From Caenimonas sp. SL110 (GTDB lineage Bacteria > Pseudomonadota > Gammaproteobacteria > Burkholderiales > Burkholderiaceae_C), in contig NZ_JANU01000041.1 in the NCBI RefSeq assembly GCF_001044395.1, positions 1 through 44,743 on the forward strand: a DNA stretch of 44,743 nucleotides, given 5' to 3'. Each line of letters starts with the position of its first letter. Within the stretch, counting starts at the first letter, position 1. A program made the position numbers and the translations under genes. This document shows, piece after piece, positions 33,386 through 43,242 of this stretch. The notes under the pieces are model-generated. The model had not been told where the DNA came from and ran no database searches. It worked only from the letters and a program-made list of their open reading frames with translations.

Positions 33386-35371
33386 ATGTCTTCGCTTGAA
33401 ATCACGCTGCTCTATCTTGGCGCAGCCGTGTTTGGCGTGGTCGCATGCCGCTCGCTCAAGTTGCCACCGATGCTGGGCTACCTGGTCGTTGGCGTGGTGG
33501 TCGGGCCCAAGGCGCTGGCCCTGGGCGATCAGCCCGAGGCGCTGAGCCATCTGGGCGAATTCGGCGTCGTGTTCCTGATGTTTGTCATCGGGCTCGAATT
33601 CAACCTGCACAAGTTGCGGGCGATGCGCGCGCATGTGTTCGGCCTGGGGATGATGCAGGTTCTGCTCACCGTGGTCCTGATCACCTTTGCATCGCTTTTC
33701 CTGGCGGCGCTCGCGCCGACCCTCTGGAAGGTCGATTGGCGCACCGCGCTTGCGCTATCGGGCGCCGTCGCCATGAGCAGCACCGCCATCGTGGTCAAGC
33801 TGCTGGCCGAGCGGCTCGAACTGGAGACCGAACACGGCAAGCGCGTGATGGGTGTGCTGCTGTTCCAGGATCTGGCCGTGGTACCGATGCTGGTGGTGAT
33901 TCCAGCCCTCAATAGCCCGCCCGACCAGCTGTTCACCGCCCTGGCCATTGCTGCGGCCAAGGCCACGGCGCTCATCACCGTGCTGCTGGTGGGCGGACAG
34001 CGTGTGATGCGCTGGTGGCTCACCATCGTGGCACGCCGCAAGAGCGAAGAGCTCTTCGTGCTGAACCTGCTGCTCGTCACGCTCGGGCTGGCATGGCTTA
34101 CCGAATTGGCGGGGCTGTCGCTGGCCCTGGGCGCCTTCATTGCGGGCATGCTGATTTCGGAAACGGAATACAAGCACCAGGTCGAGACCGACATCCGCCC
34201 GTTTCACGATGTGCTGCTGGGCCTTTTCTTCATCACGATCGGCATGCTGCTCGACTGGCGCCAGGTGTTCCAGAACTGGGCGCTGGTGCTGCTGCTGGTG
34301 AGCTTGCCGGTGCTCTTCAAGCTGGCACTGGTGACGGCGCTGGCCCGCATGTTCGGGGCTTCGACAGGTGTGTCGCTGCGCACGGGCCTTTACCTGGCGC
34401 AAGCCGGCGAGTTCGGCTTCGTGCTGCTGACGCTGGCCAACCAGAACAAGCTGGTCCCCCCCGACCTGCTCAATCCGATCCTGGCGAGCATGGTGCTGTC
34501 GATGCTCGCAACACCGTTCATCATCATGTACTCCAACCGCATCGTGATGAAGCTGGTGGCCAGCGAATGGCTGCAGCAGTCGCTGCAGATGACCACGATT
34601 GCGCGCAAGTCGATCAACGTCAACAAGCACGTCATCATCTGCGGCTACGGCCGCTGCGGCCAGAACCTCGCGCGCATGCTCGAACGCGAAGGCATCCCGT
34701 ACATGGCGCTCGACCTCGACCCCGACCGTGTGCGGCAGGCCGCCGCAGCGGGCGACTCTGTCGTGTTCGGCGACGCGGCGCGCCTGCAGGCCCTGGCAGC
34801 CGCCGGCCTGGCCCGGGCCAGCGCGGTGGTCGTGACGTATCTCGACATACCGGGCGCGCTCAAGGTGCTGGCTGTCACGCGCACGCACGCGCCTCAGGTG
34901 CCGGTGATCGTGCGGACACAGGACGACCGCGATCTCGAAAAACTTCAGGCGGCCGGCGCGACAGAAGTGGTTCCAGAGGCGCTCGAAGGCTCATTGATGC
35001 TGGCCAGCCATGCGCTGGCACTCGTCGGTGTTCCGATGCGCCGCGTGATCCGCATCGTGCAGGACCAGCGCGATGCGCGCTACAACCTGCTGCGCGGCTA
35101 CTTCCATGGCGCTGACGACGACAGCGTCGAAGAGCGGGACACAGAGCGCCTTGCGACTGTGACGCTCCCATTCGGGGCCGGTTCTTTGGGCGGACCCATC
35201 AGCAAGCTGGCCTTGCATGCGATGGGCGCGCGCGTCGTGAGCATGCGGCGCGCCAACGGAAAGCCGGTCGATCCCGACTCGGACCCCGTGCTGGCCGACG
35301 GCGATACGCTGGTCCTTTCAGGCAAACCCGAGGCACTGGCGGTCGCCGAGGAAAAACTGATGCGCGGTTGA
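33386..35371 (+). CDS. Monovalent cation:proton antiporter of the CPA2/KefB-YbaL type
   Basis: A 661-residue inner-membrane antiporter. The first ~390 residues form the Na/H-exchanger domain of about 12-13 helices (HLGEFGVVFLMFVIGLEF, VLLFQDLAVVPML, LALGAFIAGMLISE). A TrkA-N Rossmann domain (HVIICGYGRCGQNLARML) and a TrkA-C domain near the C-terminus follow, which gate transport by nucleotide or thiol ligands. It probably exports potassium in exchange for protons. A CPA2 gene divergent from kdsD is, as I recall, common in this order. Confidence 0.9.
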   Translation: MSSLEITLLYLGAAVFGVVACRSLKLPPMLGYLVVGVVVGPKALALGDQPEALSHLGEFGVVFLMFVIGLEFNLHKLRAMRAHVFGLGMMQVLLTVVLITFASLFLAALAPTLWKVDWRTALALSGAVAMSSTAIVVKLLAERLELETEHGKRVMGVLLFQDLAVVPMLVVIPALNSPPDQLFTALAIAAAKATALITVLLVGGQRVMRWWLTIVARRKSEELFVLNLLLVTLGLAWLTELAGLSLALGAFIAGMLISETEYKHQVETDIRPFHDVLLGLFFITIGMLLDWRQVFQNWALVLLLVSLPVLFKLALVTALARMFGASTGVSLRTGLYLAQAGEFGFVLLTLANQNKLVPPDLLNPILASMVLSMLATPFIIMYSNRIVMKLVASEWLQQSLQMTTIARKSINVNKHVIICGYGRCGQNLARMLEREGIPYMALDLDPDRVRQAAAAGDSVVFGDAARLQALAAAGLARASAVVVTYLDIPGALKVLAVTRTHAPQVPVIVRTQDDRDLEKLQAAGATEVVPEALEGSLMLASHALALVGVPMRRVIRIVQDQRDARYNLLRGYFHGADDDSVEERDTERLATVTLPFGAGSLGGPISKLALHAMGARVVSMRRANGKPVDPDSDPVLADGDTLVLSGKPEALAVAEEKLMRG

Positions 35372-35384
35372 ACGGCTCGGTGAA

Positions 35385-35834
35385 TCAGGTGAAGTGACCG
35401 ACCAGGATCGCTTCGCGCATGCGAACCGCGAGCACCGCTGCGAGTCCCTTCACCAGGTCAACGGCAAGCCTGGGGTGCTTGTTGGTCATTGCATCGAACT
35501 TGTCCCAGCTCAAGCCCCAAGCCACGCCGGGACAGGACGGCGTGACGGTCGCGCTACGGGGTGCACCCGAGAAAAAAGAGCCTTCGCCCACGACGGTGCC
35601 GGGCAGCAGCGTTGCAATGGCGTTGCCCAGAATGCTCACCTTCAGTTCTCCATCGGCCAGGATGAACAGCTCGCGCGCGGTGTCGCCCTCGGTCATCAGG
35701 GGGTCGCCTGGTTTGAGGAACCGCATGGAAAGATAGGGCGCTAGCGACTTCCACTCGGGAAGCGTCAACTTGCATTGCAGCGCGTCGGAAGCCTCCAGCT
35801 TGTTGATGGCGTTCACGAGCTGTTCGACATTCAT
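35385..35834 (-). CDS. Cyclic nucleotide-binding domain protein
   Basis: A 149-residue protein that is almost only a CRP-type cyclic nucleotide-binding domain (YLSMRFLKPGDPLMTEGDTA, LFILADGELKVSI, VVGEGSFFSGAPRSATVTP). No DNA-binding helix-turn-helix or enzymatic domain follows. The phosphate-binding cassette has GEGSFFSGAPRSA, close to the consensus. It lies convergent to the antiporter (13 bases apart) and shares structure with the second such gene at 36941. Confidence 0.85.
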   Translation of the reverse strand: MNVEQLVNAINKLEASDALQCKLTLPEWKSLAPYLSMRFLKPGDPLMTEGDTARELFILADGELKVSILGNAIATLLPGTVVGEGSFFSGAPRSATVTPSCPGVAWGLSWDKFDAMTNKHPRLAVDLVKGLAAVLAVRMREAILVGHFT

Positions 35835-35865
35835 GGGGAGTTCTCACCAGGTCCGAAAAAAACGT

Positions 35866-36792
35866 CTAGCGAAGCTCGCCGTATTGCGTGCCGCTCAAGG
35901 CCGGTCCCTTGGTTTCAGGCATCTCTGTGTCCTCGAAACCGGTGAGCAACGTGTAGCTCTGGGGTCCGTGCCGGGTGGAGCCGTCAAATGCCTTGGCGCT
36001 GGCTCCGTGTGCGTGCGCAGGATCGCGCGCCTCGGGTGCGAGAGGCGCTACACCAATGGCAGTTGACGCTGCCGAAGCCTTGGCGGCCGCGGCGGAAGCC
36101 GCCACTGCAGCGGCCGAAGTCGCCCCTGAAGCCAGAGCGCGTCTGAATGCTTCGACTTCGTCAGACTGGATGGGGTCGAATCGGGCTGGACCTCGCGCAG
36201 CCACGGGCTCCGGATCGGGATGCGCCTGCAGTGCGGCAGGGGCCGACTCCAGCACCGCAGGCAATGAGTCCAAAGGCACGGGGGTTGAATCGACCGGCGC
36301 AGTCTCGGTCTTCCTGGGGGAGGCAGCCACCGGATCGCCGACGGCGACGTGTTCGTTCATGCGCCAGTACACGGCCGTCACCACGATGTCGTGACGGGTC
36401 TTGGCGCCCTGCGCAATCAACGCCTCGATCTCGGCCAGGCGCGAGGTCTCGCCGCCGTAGTCACGTGCCAGGTCGCACATCACCAGAAACTGGCGGCCGC
36501 GCGCGTCGAGCGAAAGCACCTTGAATTTGTAGCTCGACGACAGAACGCCTGCGCGCATCATCGAATCGCGAACGACCTGATAGAGCAACTCACGGCGTGC
36601 CATGCGCTCGTTCTTGCGGTTGGCCGGTTGGCCGTTGCTGGTGCTGGAGCTTGCAGCGCCGTTCGAACCGGCGCCCGAACCGGACCGCCCCACGGGACGG
36701 GTGGCTTCCATGCGGGACAAGCCCGAGCTGTCGGGCAACGATTTGGCCGCGCGTTGGGACGGCGCGGGAAATAGCCAGCTGAAAAGAGACAT
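35866..36792 (-). CDS. Uncharacterised protein with Ala-rich C-terminal half
   Basis: A 308-residue protein I cannot assign. It begins MSLFSWLFPAP and has a Ser/Gly-rich stretch to about residue 55. A compact, probably folded block follows at about 60-150 (ARRELLYQVVRDSMMRAGVL, SSYKFKVLSLDARGRQFLVM). A long Ala/Pro-rich region likely to be disordered completes it. No signal peptide. It is placed between two cyclic-nucleotide-binding proteins on the same strand, which suggests a shared signalling role but does not prove one. The ATG at 36792 is preferred over a GTG three codons upstream. Confidence 0.7.
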   Translation of the reverse strand: MSLFSWLFPAPSQRAAKSLPDSSGLSRMEATRPVGRSGSGAGSNGAASSSTSNGQPANRKNERMARRELLYQVVRDSMMRAGVLSSSYKFKVLSLDARGRQFLVMCDLARDYGGETSRLAEIEALIAQGAKTRHDIVVTAVYWRMNEHVAVGDPVAASPRKTETAPVDSTPVPLDSLPAVLESAPAALQAHPDPEPVAARGPARFDPIQSDEVEAFRRALASGATSAAAVAASAAAAKASAASTAIGVAPLAPEARDPAHAHGASAKAFDGSTRHGPQSYTLLTGFEDTEMPETKGPALSGTQYGELR

Positions 36793-36940
36793 GGCGGACA
36801 CCTGCGAATGGCAATGGAAACGGGGCCTTGACCCCAGGCTTCCTGGGTCGGCCAGTGTATGCCCGGGTCGTGTCAGGACACCAACTTTTTCAAGGACGAA
36901 AGGTGTCGGCGTGAAATAGTTGTTGTGCTCACCAAGACGC

Positions 36941-37432
36941 TCAGGTCACGGCCACGCGTTTGGGCTTGTTGGCCAGACGCCGCGTCACGACGGAGCCGAG
37001 AGCCATCGCAATCTCCAGCGCTACTGCCGGCTGCCGGTTGCTCAGTTCGGTGAAGCGAATAGGCGTGAGGCACCACATCTTGGACGGCCCGGCCGCCTGC
37101 ACGGTCGCATTGCGTGCAAGCCGTGTGAAAAACGCGCCCTCTCCGACGGCAGAGCCCGCACCGACCATTGCCAGCCGCACGCGCTCGTTGCCGTCCTTGT
37201 AATGGACGCTGAGCGTGCCCGACTCGACGAGATACAGCGTGCGATCCACGGCCCCCTGCTCGATGAGCACCTGCCCCTCCATCAGCGCGAACGGCGTGAG
37301 ATAACCACCGAGCAACTCCCATTGCGCAGGTGTGAGTTGCGGATTGAACGCGTCGTTTGAGCGGTTGTGGGAGATCGCCTGGATGAGACCATTCAGGTCG
37401 AACTTCAGCGGTGTTCGTAGGGGTGCATTCAT
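36941..37432 (-). CDS. Second cyclic nucleotide-binding domain protein
   Basis: A 163-residue single-domain protein resembling the one at 35385 (LTPAQWELLGGYLTPFALME, LYLVESGTLSVHYKDGNERV, VGEGAFFTRLARNATVQA). The first ~25 residues and the last ~15 residues (RRLANKPKRVAVT) are basic extensions. There is no effector domain. It is 148 bases upstream of the unknown gene at 36792; that gap holds no gene, only a short GACACC/GGTGTC inverted repeat. Confidence 0.83.
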   Translation of the reverse strand: MNAPLRTPLKFDLNGLIQAISHNRSNDAFNPQLTPAQWELLGGYLTPFALMEGQVLIEQGAVDRTLYLVESGTLSVHYKDGNERVRLAMVGAGSAVGEGAFFTRLARNATVQAAGPSKMWCLTPIRFTELSNRQPAVALEIAMALGSVVTRRLANKPKRVAVT

Positions 37433-37534
37433 GGTTGCCCACAGTACCGCCAGTAAAGGGCCGGGGCAATGCCCGCTAACTCGTCCTTACACCTGAAACC
37501 TGATCGGCCGGGTTTGTATCAGCGGCTATGCCCG

Positions 37535-38938
37535 TCACTTCCCGATACAGAAGCTCGAAAATATCACCCCGAGCAAATCATCGGAAGTGAACTCGCCGGT
37601 GATTTCATTGAGCGCGTTTTGCGCGAGCCGCAGTTCTTCTGCGAGCAGTTCGAGTGCGCTTGCCCGCTGGGCGAGGTGCCCGTCGGCGGCTTGCAGATGC
37701 TCTTTCACATTTCGCAGGGCCTGAACATGGCGCTCCCGTGCGATGTAAACGCCTTCCGGCGCTGATTGCCAGCCGGCGACGTCCAGCAACTGGCGACGCA
37801 GGACATCCAGGCCGGTGCCATGTTTGGCCGAGACTTTCACGTGCGCATGCTCCCTCGGCCCTTCAACGGGCCCCGAAGGGGAGGAAGCCGTGACAGCATC
37901 GACTTTGTTCCACACGTCGATCACCGGCACCCGCCGTCCCAACTTCAGTTCAAGCCCGCGTGCGATCGCGCGATCCGCCGCGAGATAGTCCTCCTGCTGC
38001 GAGCGTGTGAGGTCGTGCAGGAACAGCACCGCATCGGCACCTTCGATCTGCCCCCAGGCGCGCTCGATGCCGATCTGCTCGACCTGGTCGTCACTGTCGC
38101 GCAGGCCGGCCGTATCGATCACATGCAGCGGCACGCCCTCGATCTGGATCGTCTGGCTCACGACGTCGCGCGTCGTTCCAGCCACCGGCGTCACGATGGC
38201 CAGCTCGGCGCCGGCCAGCGCATTGAGCAGCGAGCTCTTGCCGGCATTGGGCTGCCCCGCAATCACGACCTTGATGCCTTCGCGCAAGAGCGCGCCCTGA
38301 CGCGCGCGCTGCATCACGCCTGCGAGCGATTGGGCCAGCCGATCGAGCTGGCCCTGTGCATCGGCCTGCTGGAGGAAATCAATCTCTTCTTCGGGAAAGT
38401 CGAGCGTGGCCTCGACCAGCATTCGCAGGTGGATCAGCGCGTCGCGCAGCTGGTGGATCTCGCGCGAGAACTCGCCGGCCATCGACCGGCTTGCACTGCG
38501 CGCTGCCGCCTCGGTGCTGGCGTCGATCAGGTCGGCGATGGCCTCGGCCTGTGCGAGGTCGATCTTGTCGTTGAGGAATGCACGCTGGGTGAATTCGCCC
38601 GGCTGCGCCACGCGCAGGTCCATCGCGGCACCCGCCTCCAGGCATCGTGCGAGAAGAAGCTGCATGACAACAGGGCCGCCGTGTGCCTGTAGTTCCAGTA
38701 CGTCCTCGCCGGTGTAGGAGTGAGGCGCTGGAAAGTGGATCGCCAGGCCCTGGTCGATGGTTGATCCGTCTGCAGCCCGAAAAGCAAGCAGTGTGGCCTC
38801 ACGCGGCTTCAGGGGCCGCGCGCAAATCGCTTCGATGAGGGGTGCCACCGATGACGCCGAGACCCGGACGATGCCCACCGCGCCGCGCCCGGGCGCGGTC
38901 GCAATCGCGGCAATGGGTTGGTCGTGTCGGGAAAACAT
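37535..38938 (-). CDS. mnmE: tRNA uridine-5-carboxymethylaminomethyl GTPase MnmE
   Basis: MnmE, with MnmG, modifies U34 of several tRNAs. The 467-residue protein has an N-terminal tetrahydrofolate-binding domain ([20 protein letters not shown]), a helical domain, an inserted G domain with the P-loop [15 protein letters not shown] and switch GTTRDVVSQ, and the C-terminal FCIGK motif whose Cys is required for activity. The ATG at 38938 gives the standard N-terminus. It follows yidC after 44 bases, in the conserved origin-proximal order. Confidence 0.96.
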   Translation of the reverse strand: MFSRHDQPIAAIATAPGRGAVGIVRVSASSVAPLIEAICARPLKPREATLLAFRAADGSTIDQGLAIHFPAPHSYTGEDVLELQAHGGPVVMQLLLARCLEAGAAMDLRVAQPGEFTQRAFLNDKIDLAQAEAIADLIDASTEAAARSASRSMAGEFSREIHQLRDALIHLRMLVEATLDFPEEEIDFLQQADAQGQLDRLAQSLAGVMQRARQGALLREGIKVVIAGQPNAGKSSLLNALAGAELAIVTPVAGTTRDVVSQTIQIEGVPLHVIDTAGLRDSDDQVEQIGIERAWGQIEGADAVLFLHDLTRSQQEDYLAADRAIARGLELKLGRRVPVIDVWNKVDAVTASSPSGPVEGPREHAHVKVSAKHGTGLDVLRRQLLDVAGWQSAPEGVYIARERHVQALRNVKEHLQAADGHLAQRASALELLAEELRLAQNALNEITGEFTSDDLLGVIFSSFCIGK

Positions 38939-38952
38939 GGATGCATCCCCAA

Positions 38953-38973
38953 CCCTCCCCGACAAGGGGAGGG
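38953..38973 (-). repeat. Perfect 8-bp palindrome between yidC and mnmE
   Basis: CCCTCCCC and GGGGAGGG are separated by five bases. No T-run follows on the minus strand, so it is not a normal terminator. It may be an mRNA-stabilising stem or a copy of a dispersed palindrome. Confidence 0.4.
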
Positions 38974-38982
38974 AGAAAGCCG

Positions 38983-40674
38983 TTACTTGAACTTCGGCAG
39001 ATTGAATTCAGGCGGCACGCCCATGCGGACGTTGATGAGCCATTGCTGCGCGATCGACAGCACGTTGTTCGTGATCCAGTACAGCACCAGGCCGGCCGGG
39101 AAGAAGAAGAACATCACGCTGAAGGCCAGAGGCATCAGCCACATCATCTTGGCTTGCAACGGATCAGGTGGCACCGGGTTGAGCGCCGTCTGCAAGAGCG
39201 TCGTCAGCGTCATCACCACAGGCAGGATGAAGAACGGATCGGGCGTGGACAAATCCTTGATCCACAAGATCCACGGCGCGCCGCGCATCTCGACGCTGGA
39301 GAGCAGCACCCAGTAAAGCGCGATGAAGACCGGGATCTGGACCATGATGGGCAGGCAACCACCCATCGGGTTGACCTTCTCTTCACGGTAGATCTTCATC
39401 ATCTCCTGCTGCATCTGCTGCGGGTTGTCCTTGTAGCGCTCGCGCATGGCCATGACCTTCGGGTTCACGGCCTTCATCTTGGCCATGGACTCGTAGCCCT
39501 TGGCCTGCAACCAGTAGAAGGCAATCTTGATGATCAGGACCAGCGCCATGATCGACCAGCCCCAGTTGCCGATGAAGCCGTGAAGCTTGTCGAGCAGCCA
39601 GTACAGGGGCTTGGAAATGATGGTGAAGATGCCGTAGTCCTTGACCAGATCCAGGCCAGGAGCAACGCCTTCGAGGACCTTTTCTTCCTGTGGGCCTGCG
39701 AAGAACGTCGCGTTGATCGCCTGGGTCGCACCGGGCGCCACGTTGACGGGCGTCACCATGGCAACTGAATAGAGCTCGCCCGTTTCCTTGCGCACGCGAT
39801 GCTCGCGCTTGACGCCATCGGGCAGCACCCATGCGCTGGTGAAGTAGTGCTGGACCATGGCAATGAAGCCACTGGTGGATTCCTTCTGGAAGTCAGCCTT
39901 GTTCTTTTCGATGTCGCTGAACTCGATCTTCTGGAACTTCTTGACGTCCGTGTAGACCGCCGGCCCGGTGAACGTGCCGGTCGGGTTCGTGATGAACGAT
40001 CCGCCCGACGTTGCGGCGCCCCGGACGATCTGCAGGTACAGCTGCGGTGCCTGCGGCGTCGTGCCGGTATTGATCACTTCATTCCTGACGGCCATGTCGT
40101 AATGGCCGCGTTTGAGCGTGTAGGTCTTGACCAGCTTCACGCCGCCCTTTTCGGGGGACTCGAACTTGACCGTCAGCTCATTGGCACCGTCTTTCAACTG
40201 GCGCTCGCCGCTGAAGGTCATCACCGTCGTGTGATTGGGGAAGTCGCCGCCGATCAGGCCCGAATGTGCAAGGTAGGTATGGCCGGGCACGTTGTCCAGC
40301 AGCACGACATTGCTCTGCTTGTCATCCGAGCGGTGCTTGAGGAATTCCGTGCGCACGACCGATCCGCCTTCGGTGTTGAACGTCACGCTCATCACATCGG
40401 TATTGACCGTGATCTTCTCGGAGGCCGCCGCTGGTGCAGGTGCAGCGGACGGTGTCGCGCCAGGCACGGCAGCCGCCGTCGAAGTCGCTGTCGCGGCAGG
40501 CACGGTGCTGGCGGGCACGCTGGAGGCGCCCGCAGGAGCCTTTGCCGTGGCTGCGGGCTGCGGCGTCGGGAAGAAAGTGGCCTTGTTGCCGTTGGAAACC
40601 TGCCATTGGTCCCACAGCAGCACCAGGGACAGGGTGAAGATCACCCACAGGACAGTGCGGCGAATATCGTTCAT
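38983..40674 (-). CDS. yidC: Membrane protein insertase YidC
   Basis: YidC inserts and folds inner-membrane proteins alone or with SecYEG. The 563-residue gram-negative form has an N-terminal anchor ([17 protein letters not shown]), an Ala/Pro/Thr-rich linker, a large periplasmic beta-domain, and the conserved C-terminal five-helix core ([40 protein letters not shown]). The ATG at 40674 overlaps the yidD stop; the long frame upstream overlaps yidD and rnpA and is rejected. Confidence 0.96.
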   Translation of the reverse strand: MNDIRRTVLWVIFTLSLVLLWDQWQVSNGNKATFFPTPQPAATAKAPAGASSVPASTVPAATATSTAAAVPGATPSAAPAPAAASEKITVNTDVMSVTFNTEGGSVVRTEFLKHRSDDKQSNVVLLDNVPGHTYLAHSGLIGGDFPNHTTVMTFSGERQLKDGANELTVKFESPEKGGVKLVKTYTLKRGHYDMAVRNEVINTGTTPQAPQLYLQIVRGAATSGGSFITNPTGTFTGPAVYTDVKKFQKIEFSDIEKNKADFQKESTSGFIAMVQHYFTSAWVLPDGVKREHRVRKETGELYSVAMVTPVNVAPGATQAINATFFAGPQEEKVLEGVAPGLDLVKDYGIFTIISKPLYWLLDKLHGFIGNWGWSIMALVLIIKIAFYWLQAKGYESMAKMKAVNPKVMAMRERYKDNPQQMQQEMMKIYREEKVNPMGGCLPIMVQIPVFIALYWVLLSSVEMRGAPWILWIKDLSTPDPFFILPVVMTLTTLLQTALNPVPPDPLQAKMMWLMPLAFSVMFFFFPAGLVLYWITNNVLSIAQQWLINVRMGVPPEFNLPKFK

Positions 40675-40961
40675 GAAGACTTCTTCTCGGAAAGGGGGGA
40701 GGTGTGAACCGACTTCAGCAGCTGTGTGAAGAGGCTGATGTCTTTGGCGGGCGGCACTGGGTCGTGACCGCCGTCGCACCAGGGATTGCAGCGAGCGATG
40801 CGATGAAGCGTCAGGTAGGACCCGCGAATGGCGCCATGGCGCTCGAGCGCTTCGATCGAATAGAGGGAACAGGTGGGCGTGAACCGGCAGGCCGAGCCCA
40901 GCCAGGGACTCAGGAGCAGTCGGTACGCCTTGACGACGCCAATCAGCAACCTGCGTATCAT
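40671..40961 (-). CDS. yidD: Membrane protein insertion efficiency factor YidD
   Basis: A 96-residue membrane-associated protein with the family core AYRLLLSPWLGSACRFTPTC, YSIEALERHGAIRGSYL and RIARCNPWCDGGHDPVP. It assists YidC-dependent insertion. Start and stop each overlap the neighbours by four bases (ATGA), a tightly coupled rnpA-yidD-yidC run. Confidence 0.95.
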   Translation of the reverse strand: MIRRLLIGVVKAYRLLLSPWLGSACRFTPTCSLYSIEALERHGAIRGSYLTLHRIARCNPWCDGGHDPVPPAKDISLFTQLLKSVHTSPLSEKKSS

Positions 40962-41407
40962 GCTGCAGCCTTCGCGAACAGGTTTTGCAGCTCGGCACGC
41001 ACCGCGCGCTTGAGCGCATCGGACTCGGCGCTCACAAACTGCGCGCGATCAAAACCCGAGCGCAACCGCACCACATGGGCAGCCACGGGAAAGCTGTAGT
41101 CGCGGCTCACGGCGTATATCTGGCGTTTGATGGCATTACGGGTCACGGCACGCTTGGCCCAGCGCTTGGGAACCATGGCTCCAAGCCAGGGTTCACTAAC
41201 GGCAAACAGGGCCTCAGGTCCTGTGGACCCTGGCCCTGTGGGCGGAGACTGGGGGCGCCCACTGGACGCCGATCTCTCGGACTCTTGCGCAATCTTTTGC
41301 GAGTCGGGGTAAAGCCCTGTGCGATGCAGCGCAAAGTGCGGTGTACGCGAGACGGTTGACCCGGCCATGACAGCCTGGAATTGCGCCCGTGTTTTCAGCC
41401 GCTGCAT
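40958..41407 (-). CDS. rnpA: Ribonuclease P protein component
   Basis: RnpA binds the catalytic RNA of RNase P and helps mature tRNA 5' ends. At 149 residues it is longer than usual (about 110-130). The N-terminus (LKTRAQFQAVMAGSTVSRTPHFALH) is followed by a Ser/Pro/Gly-rich insertion before the conserved LGAMVPKRWAKRAVTRNAIKRQIY, the arginine-rich RNR region. It lies 36 bases after rpmH, as in most bacteria. Confidence 0.93.
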   Translation of the reverse strand: MQRLKTRAQFQAVMAGSTVSRTPHFALHRTGLYPDSQKIAQESERSASSGRPQSPPTGPGSTGPEALFAVSEPWLGAMVPKRWAKRAVTRNAIKRQIYAVSRDYSFPVAAHVVRLRSGFDRAQFVSAESDALKRAVRAELQNLFAKAAA

Positions 41408-41443
41408 GCGCCGCCTGGGGCTGCCGGCAACAAAGCCGACTGC

Positions 41444-41578
41444 TTAGACAGCCAGGCGCTTGCGGCCCTTGGCGCGGCGTGCGTTGATGACGGCGCGACC
41501 ACCGCGGGTCTTCATGCGAACGAGGAAGCCGTGGGTGCGTGCGCGGCGAACTTTGGATGGTTGGTAGGTGCGTTTCAT
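41444..41578 (-). CDS. rpmH: 50S ribosomal protein L34
   Basis: A 44-residue, very basic ribosomal protein starting [20 protein letters not shown] and ending in [11 protein letters not shown], the complete L34. It heads the rpmH-rnpA-yidD-yidC-mnmE run, divergent from dnaA across 251 bases. Confidence 0.97.
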   Translation of the reverse strand: MKRTYQPSKVRRARTHGFLVRMKTRGGRAVINARRAKGRKRLAV

Positions 41579-41829
41579 GATGATTCTCGGGGGAACCCAG
41601 CATTATCCTGTAAATCGGCCATCCCGGCAAATCAGCCTTGCTGCGTTGCCCCTCTGGGGTGAGGGTCGGGGGGCGGGGCGCACCTGCCGCCTTTGACCTC
41701 TTGTCAAGGACAATTTAAGACCGACTTTGCACAAGTTCATCGCCAAATCGTCTTTGTGGACAACGTTTTGATAATCTAGAATCGCGACCTTTCCGGCAGC
41801 ACTATATCCACAAGAGGCAACAGCCAAGA
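41579..41829. promoter_or_regulatory. rpmH-dnaA divergent control region with DnaA boxes
   Basis: No gene lies here. Near-consensus DnaA boxes are TTGTCCACA (minus strand, 41755-41763) and ATATCCACA (41804-41812). A weaker one, TTTGCACA, is near 41736. For rpmH, TTGACA (minus, 41702-41707) is a possible -35 but lacks a good partner. The region from 41629 to 41700 is GC-rich with nothing I can name. Confidence 0.55.
41754..41782 (+). promoter_or_regulatory. dnaA promoter overlapping a DnaA box
   Basis: TTGTGG (41754-41759) and TAGAAT (41777-41782) are 17 bases apart, a good sigma-70 pair. The -35 lies inside the DnaA box at 41755-41763, and another box (41804-41812) lies just after the expected start, so DnaA could repress its own gene. 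Confidence 0.55.
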
Positions 41830-43242
41830 ATGAGCGAGGGGCAACACAACAGCCTGGCGGCCAATGCCGCCCTGGGCGCGGGCGACAGCCTGTGGCAGGC
41901 CTGCATCGACCAGCTGGCGCAAGAGCTGCCAGAGCAGCAGTTCAACACCTGGATCAAGCCATTGATGGCCCAGGTTTCCGACGATTTTTCCAAAGTCACG
42001 GTGTTCGTGGCCAACCGATTCAAACTCGACTGGGTCCGTGCGCAATATGCGTCTCGCATCTCGAGTCTGCTTGAAAAGCTATATGGGCAGCCAGTTCAAC
42101 TTGAGTTAGCGCTCGCTATCAGAGAGCCGACGGCGCGCACGTACAGCACCCCCAGCAGCCCTGAAATGGGCGCCGTGGCCGAACCCGCCGACCTGGGCGA
42201 CGATGCGGCCAATGTCGCATTCAAGAACCGGCTGAACACCGGGTTGACCTTCGATACCCTGGTTGAAGGCACTGCGAACCGCATGGCTCGCGCAGCAGCA
42301 ATGCACGTGTCAACCACCCCCGGTCATCTCTACAACCCACTCTTCATCTACGGCGGAGTCGGCCTGGGCAAGACGCACCTGGTGCACGCTGTGGGTAACA
42401 AGCTGCTGGCCGACAAGCCGGGCAGCAAGATCCTCTACATCCATGCCGAGCAGTTCGTGTCGGACGTGGTCAAGGCCTACCAGCGCAAGACCTTCGACGA
42501 GTTCAAGGAAAAGTACCACTCGCTCGACCTGCTCCTGATCGACGACGTGCAGTTCTTCGCCAACAAGGACCGCACGCAAGAAGAATTTTTCAACGCGTTT
42601 GAAGCCCTCCTGGCCAAGAAGTCGCACATCGTGATGACGTCCGACACCTACCCCAAGGGCCTGACCGACATCCACGAGCGGCTGGTTTCGCGCTTCGATT
42701 CAGGCCTCACGGTGGCCATCGAGCCTCCCGAACTCGAAATGCGCGTGGCCATCCTGATCAACAAGGCGCGGGCCGAAAGCGCCGACATGCCCGAAGAAGT
42801 CGCCTTCTTTGTGGCCAAGAACGTCCGTTCGAACGTGCGTGAACTAGAAGGCGCGCTGCGAAAGATCCTGGCGTACTCGCGCTTCAACCAGAAGGAAATC
42901 TCGATCCAGCTGGCCCGGGAGGCCCTGCGAGACCTGCTGTCGATCCAGAACCGGCAGATCAGCGTGGAGAACATCCAGAAGACGGTGGCCGACTATTACA
43001 AGATCAAGGTCGCCGACATGTACTCCAAGAAGCGCCCGGCCTCGATTGCCCGCCCGCGCCAGATCGCGATGTACCTGGCCAAGGAGCTGACGCAAAAGAG
43101 CCTGCCCGAGATCGGCGAGCTCTTCGGGGGCCGCGATCACACCACCGTGCTGCACGCCGTGCGCAAGATCGGTGGTGAGCGCCAGCAAATGACCGAGTTG
43201 AACCAGCAGCTGCATGTGCTGGAACAGACGCTGAAGGGCTAG
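41830..43242 (+). CDS. dnaA: Chromosomal replication initiator DnaA
   Basis: DnaA binds origin boxes and melts DNA to start replication. The 470-residue protein has domain I ([20 protein letters not shown]), a short variable linker, the AAA+ domain with Walker [11 protein letters not shown] (near residue 175) and Walker [11 protein letters not shown], and the C-terminal DNA-binding domain with the signature [15 protein letters not shown]. Followed by the origin-like gap and dnaN, the canonical order. Confidence 0.97.
   Translation: MSEGQHNSLAANAALGAGDSLWQACIDQLAQELPEQQFNTWIKPLMAQVSDDFSKVTVFVANRFKLDWVRAQYASRISSLLEKLYGQPVQLELALAIREPTARTYSTPSSPEMGAVAEPADLGDDAANVAFKNRLNTGLTFDTLVEGTANRMARAAAMHVSTTPGHLYNPLFIYGGVGLGKTHLVHAVGNKLLADKPGSKILYIHAEQFVSDVVKAYQRKTFDEFKEKYHSLDLLLIDDVQFFANKDRTQEEFFNAFEALLAKKSHIVMTSDTYPKGLTDIHERLVSRFDSGLTVAIEPPELEMRVAILINKARAESADMPEEVAFFVAKNVRSNVRELEGALRKILAYSRFNQKEISIQLAREALRDLLSIQNRQISVENIQKTVADYYKIKVADMYSKKRPASIARPRQIAMYLAKELTQKSLPEIGELFGGRDHTTVLHAVRKIGGERQQMTELNQQLHVLEQTLKG

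Noticed and set aside
37481..37490. TGTAAGG on the minus strand near mnmE, similar to the ECF -35 element
   Set aside because: No GACC element lies at 15-17 bases, so it does not match the paired motif.
40675..41019. N-terminal extension of yidC
   Set aside because: It overlaps yidD and the end of rnpA in another frame, and the YidC anchor helix starts at the ATG at 40674.
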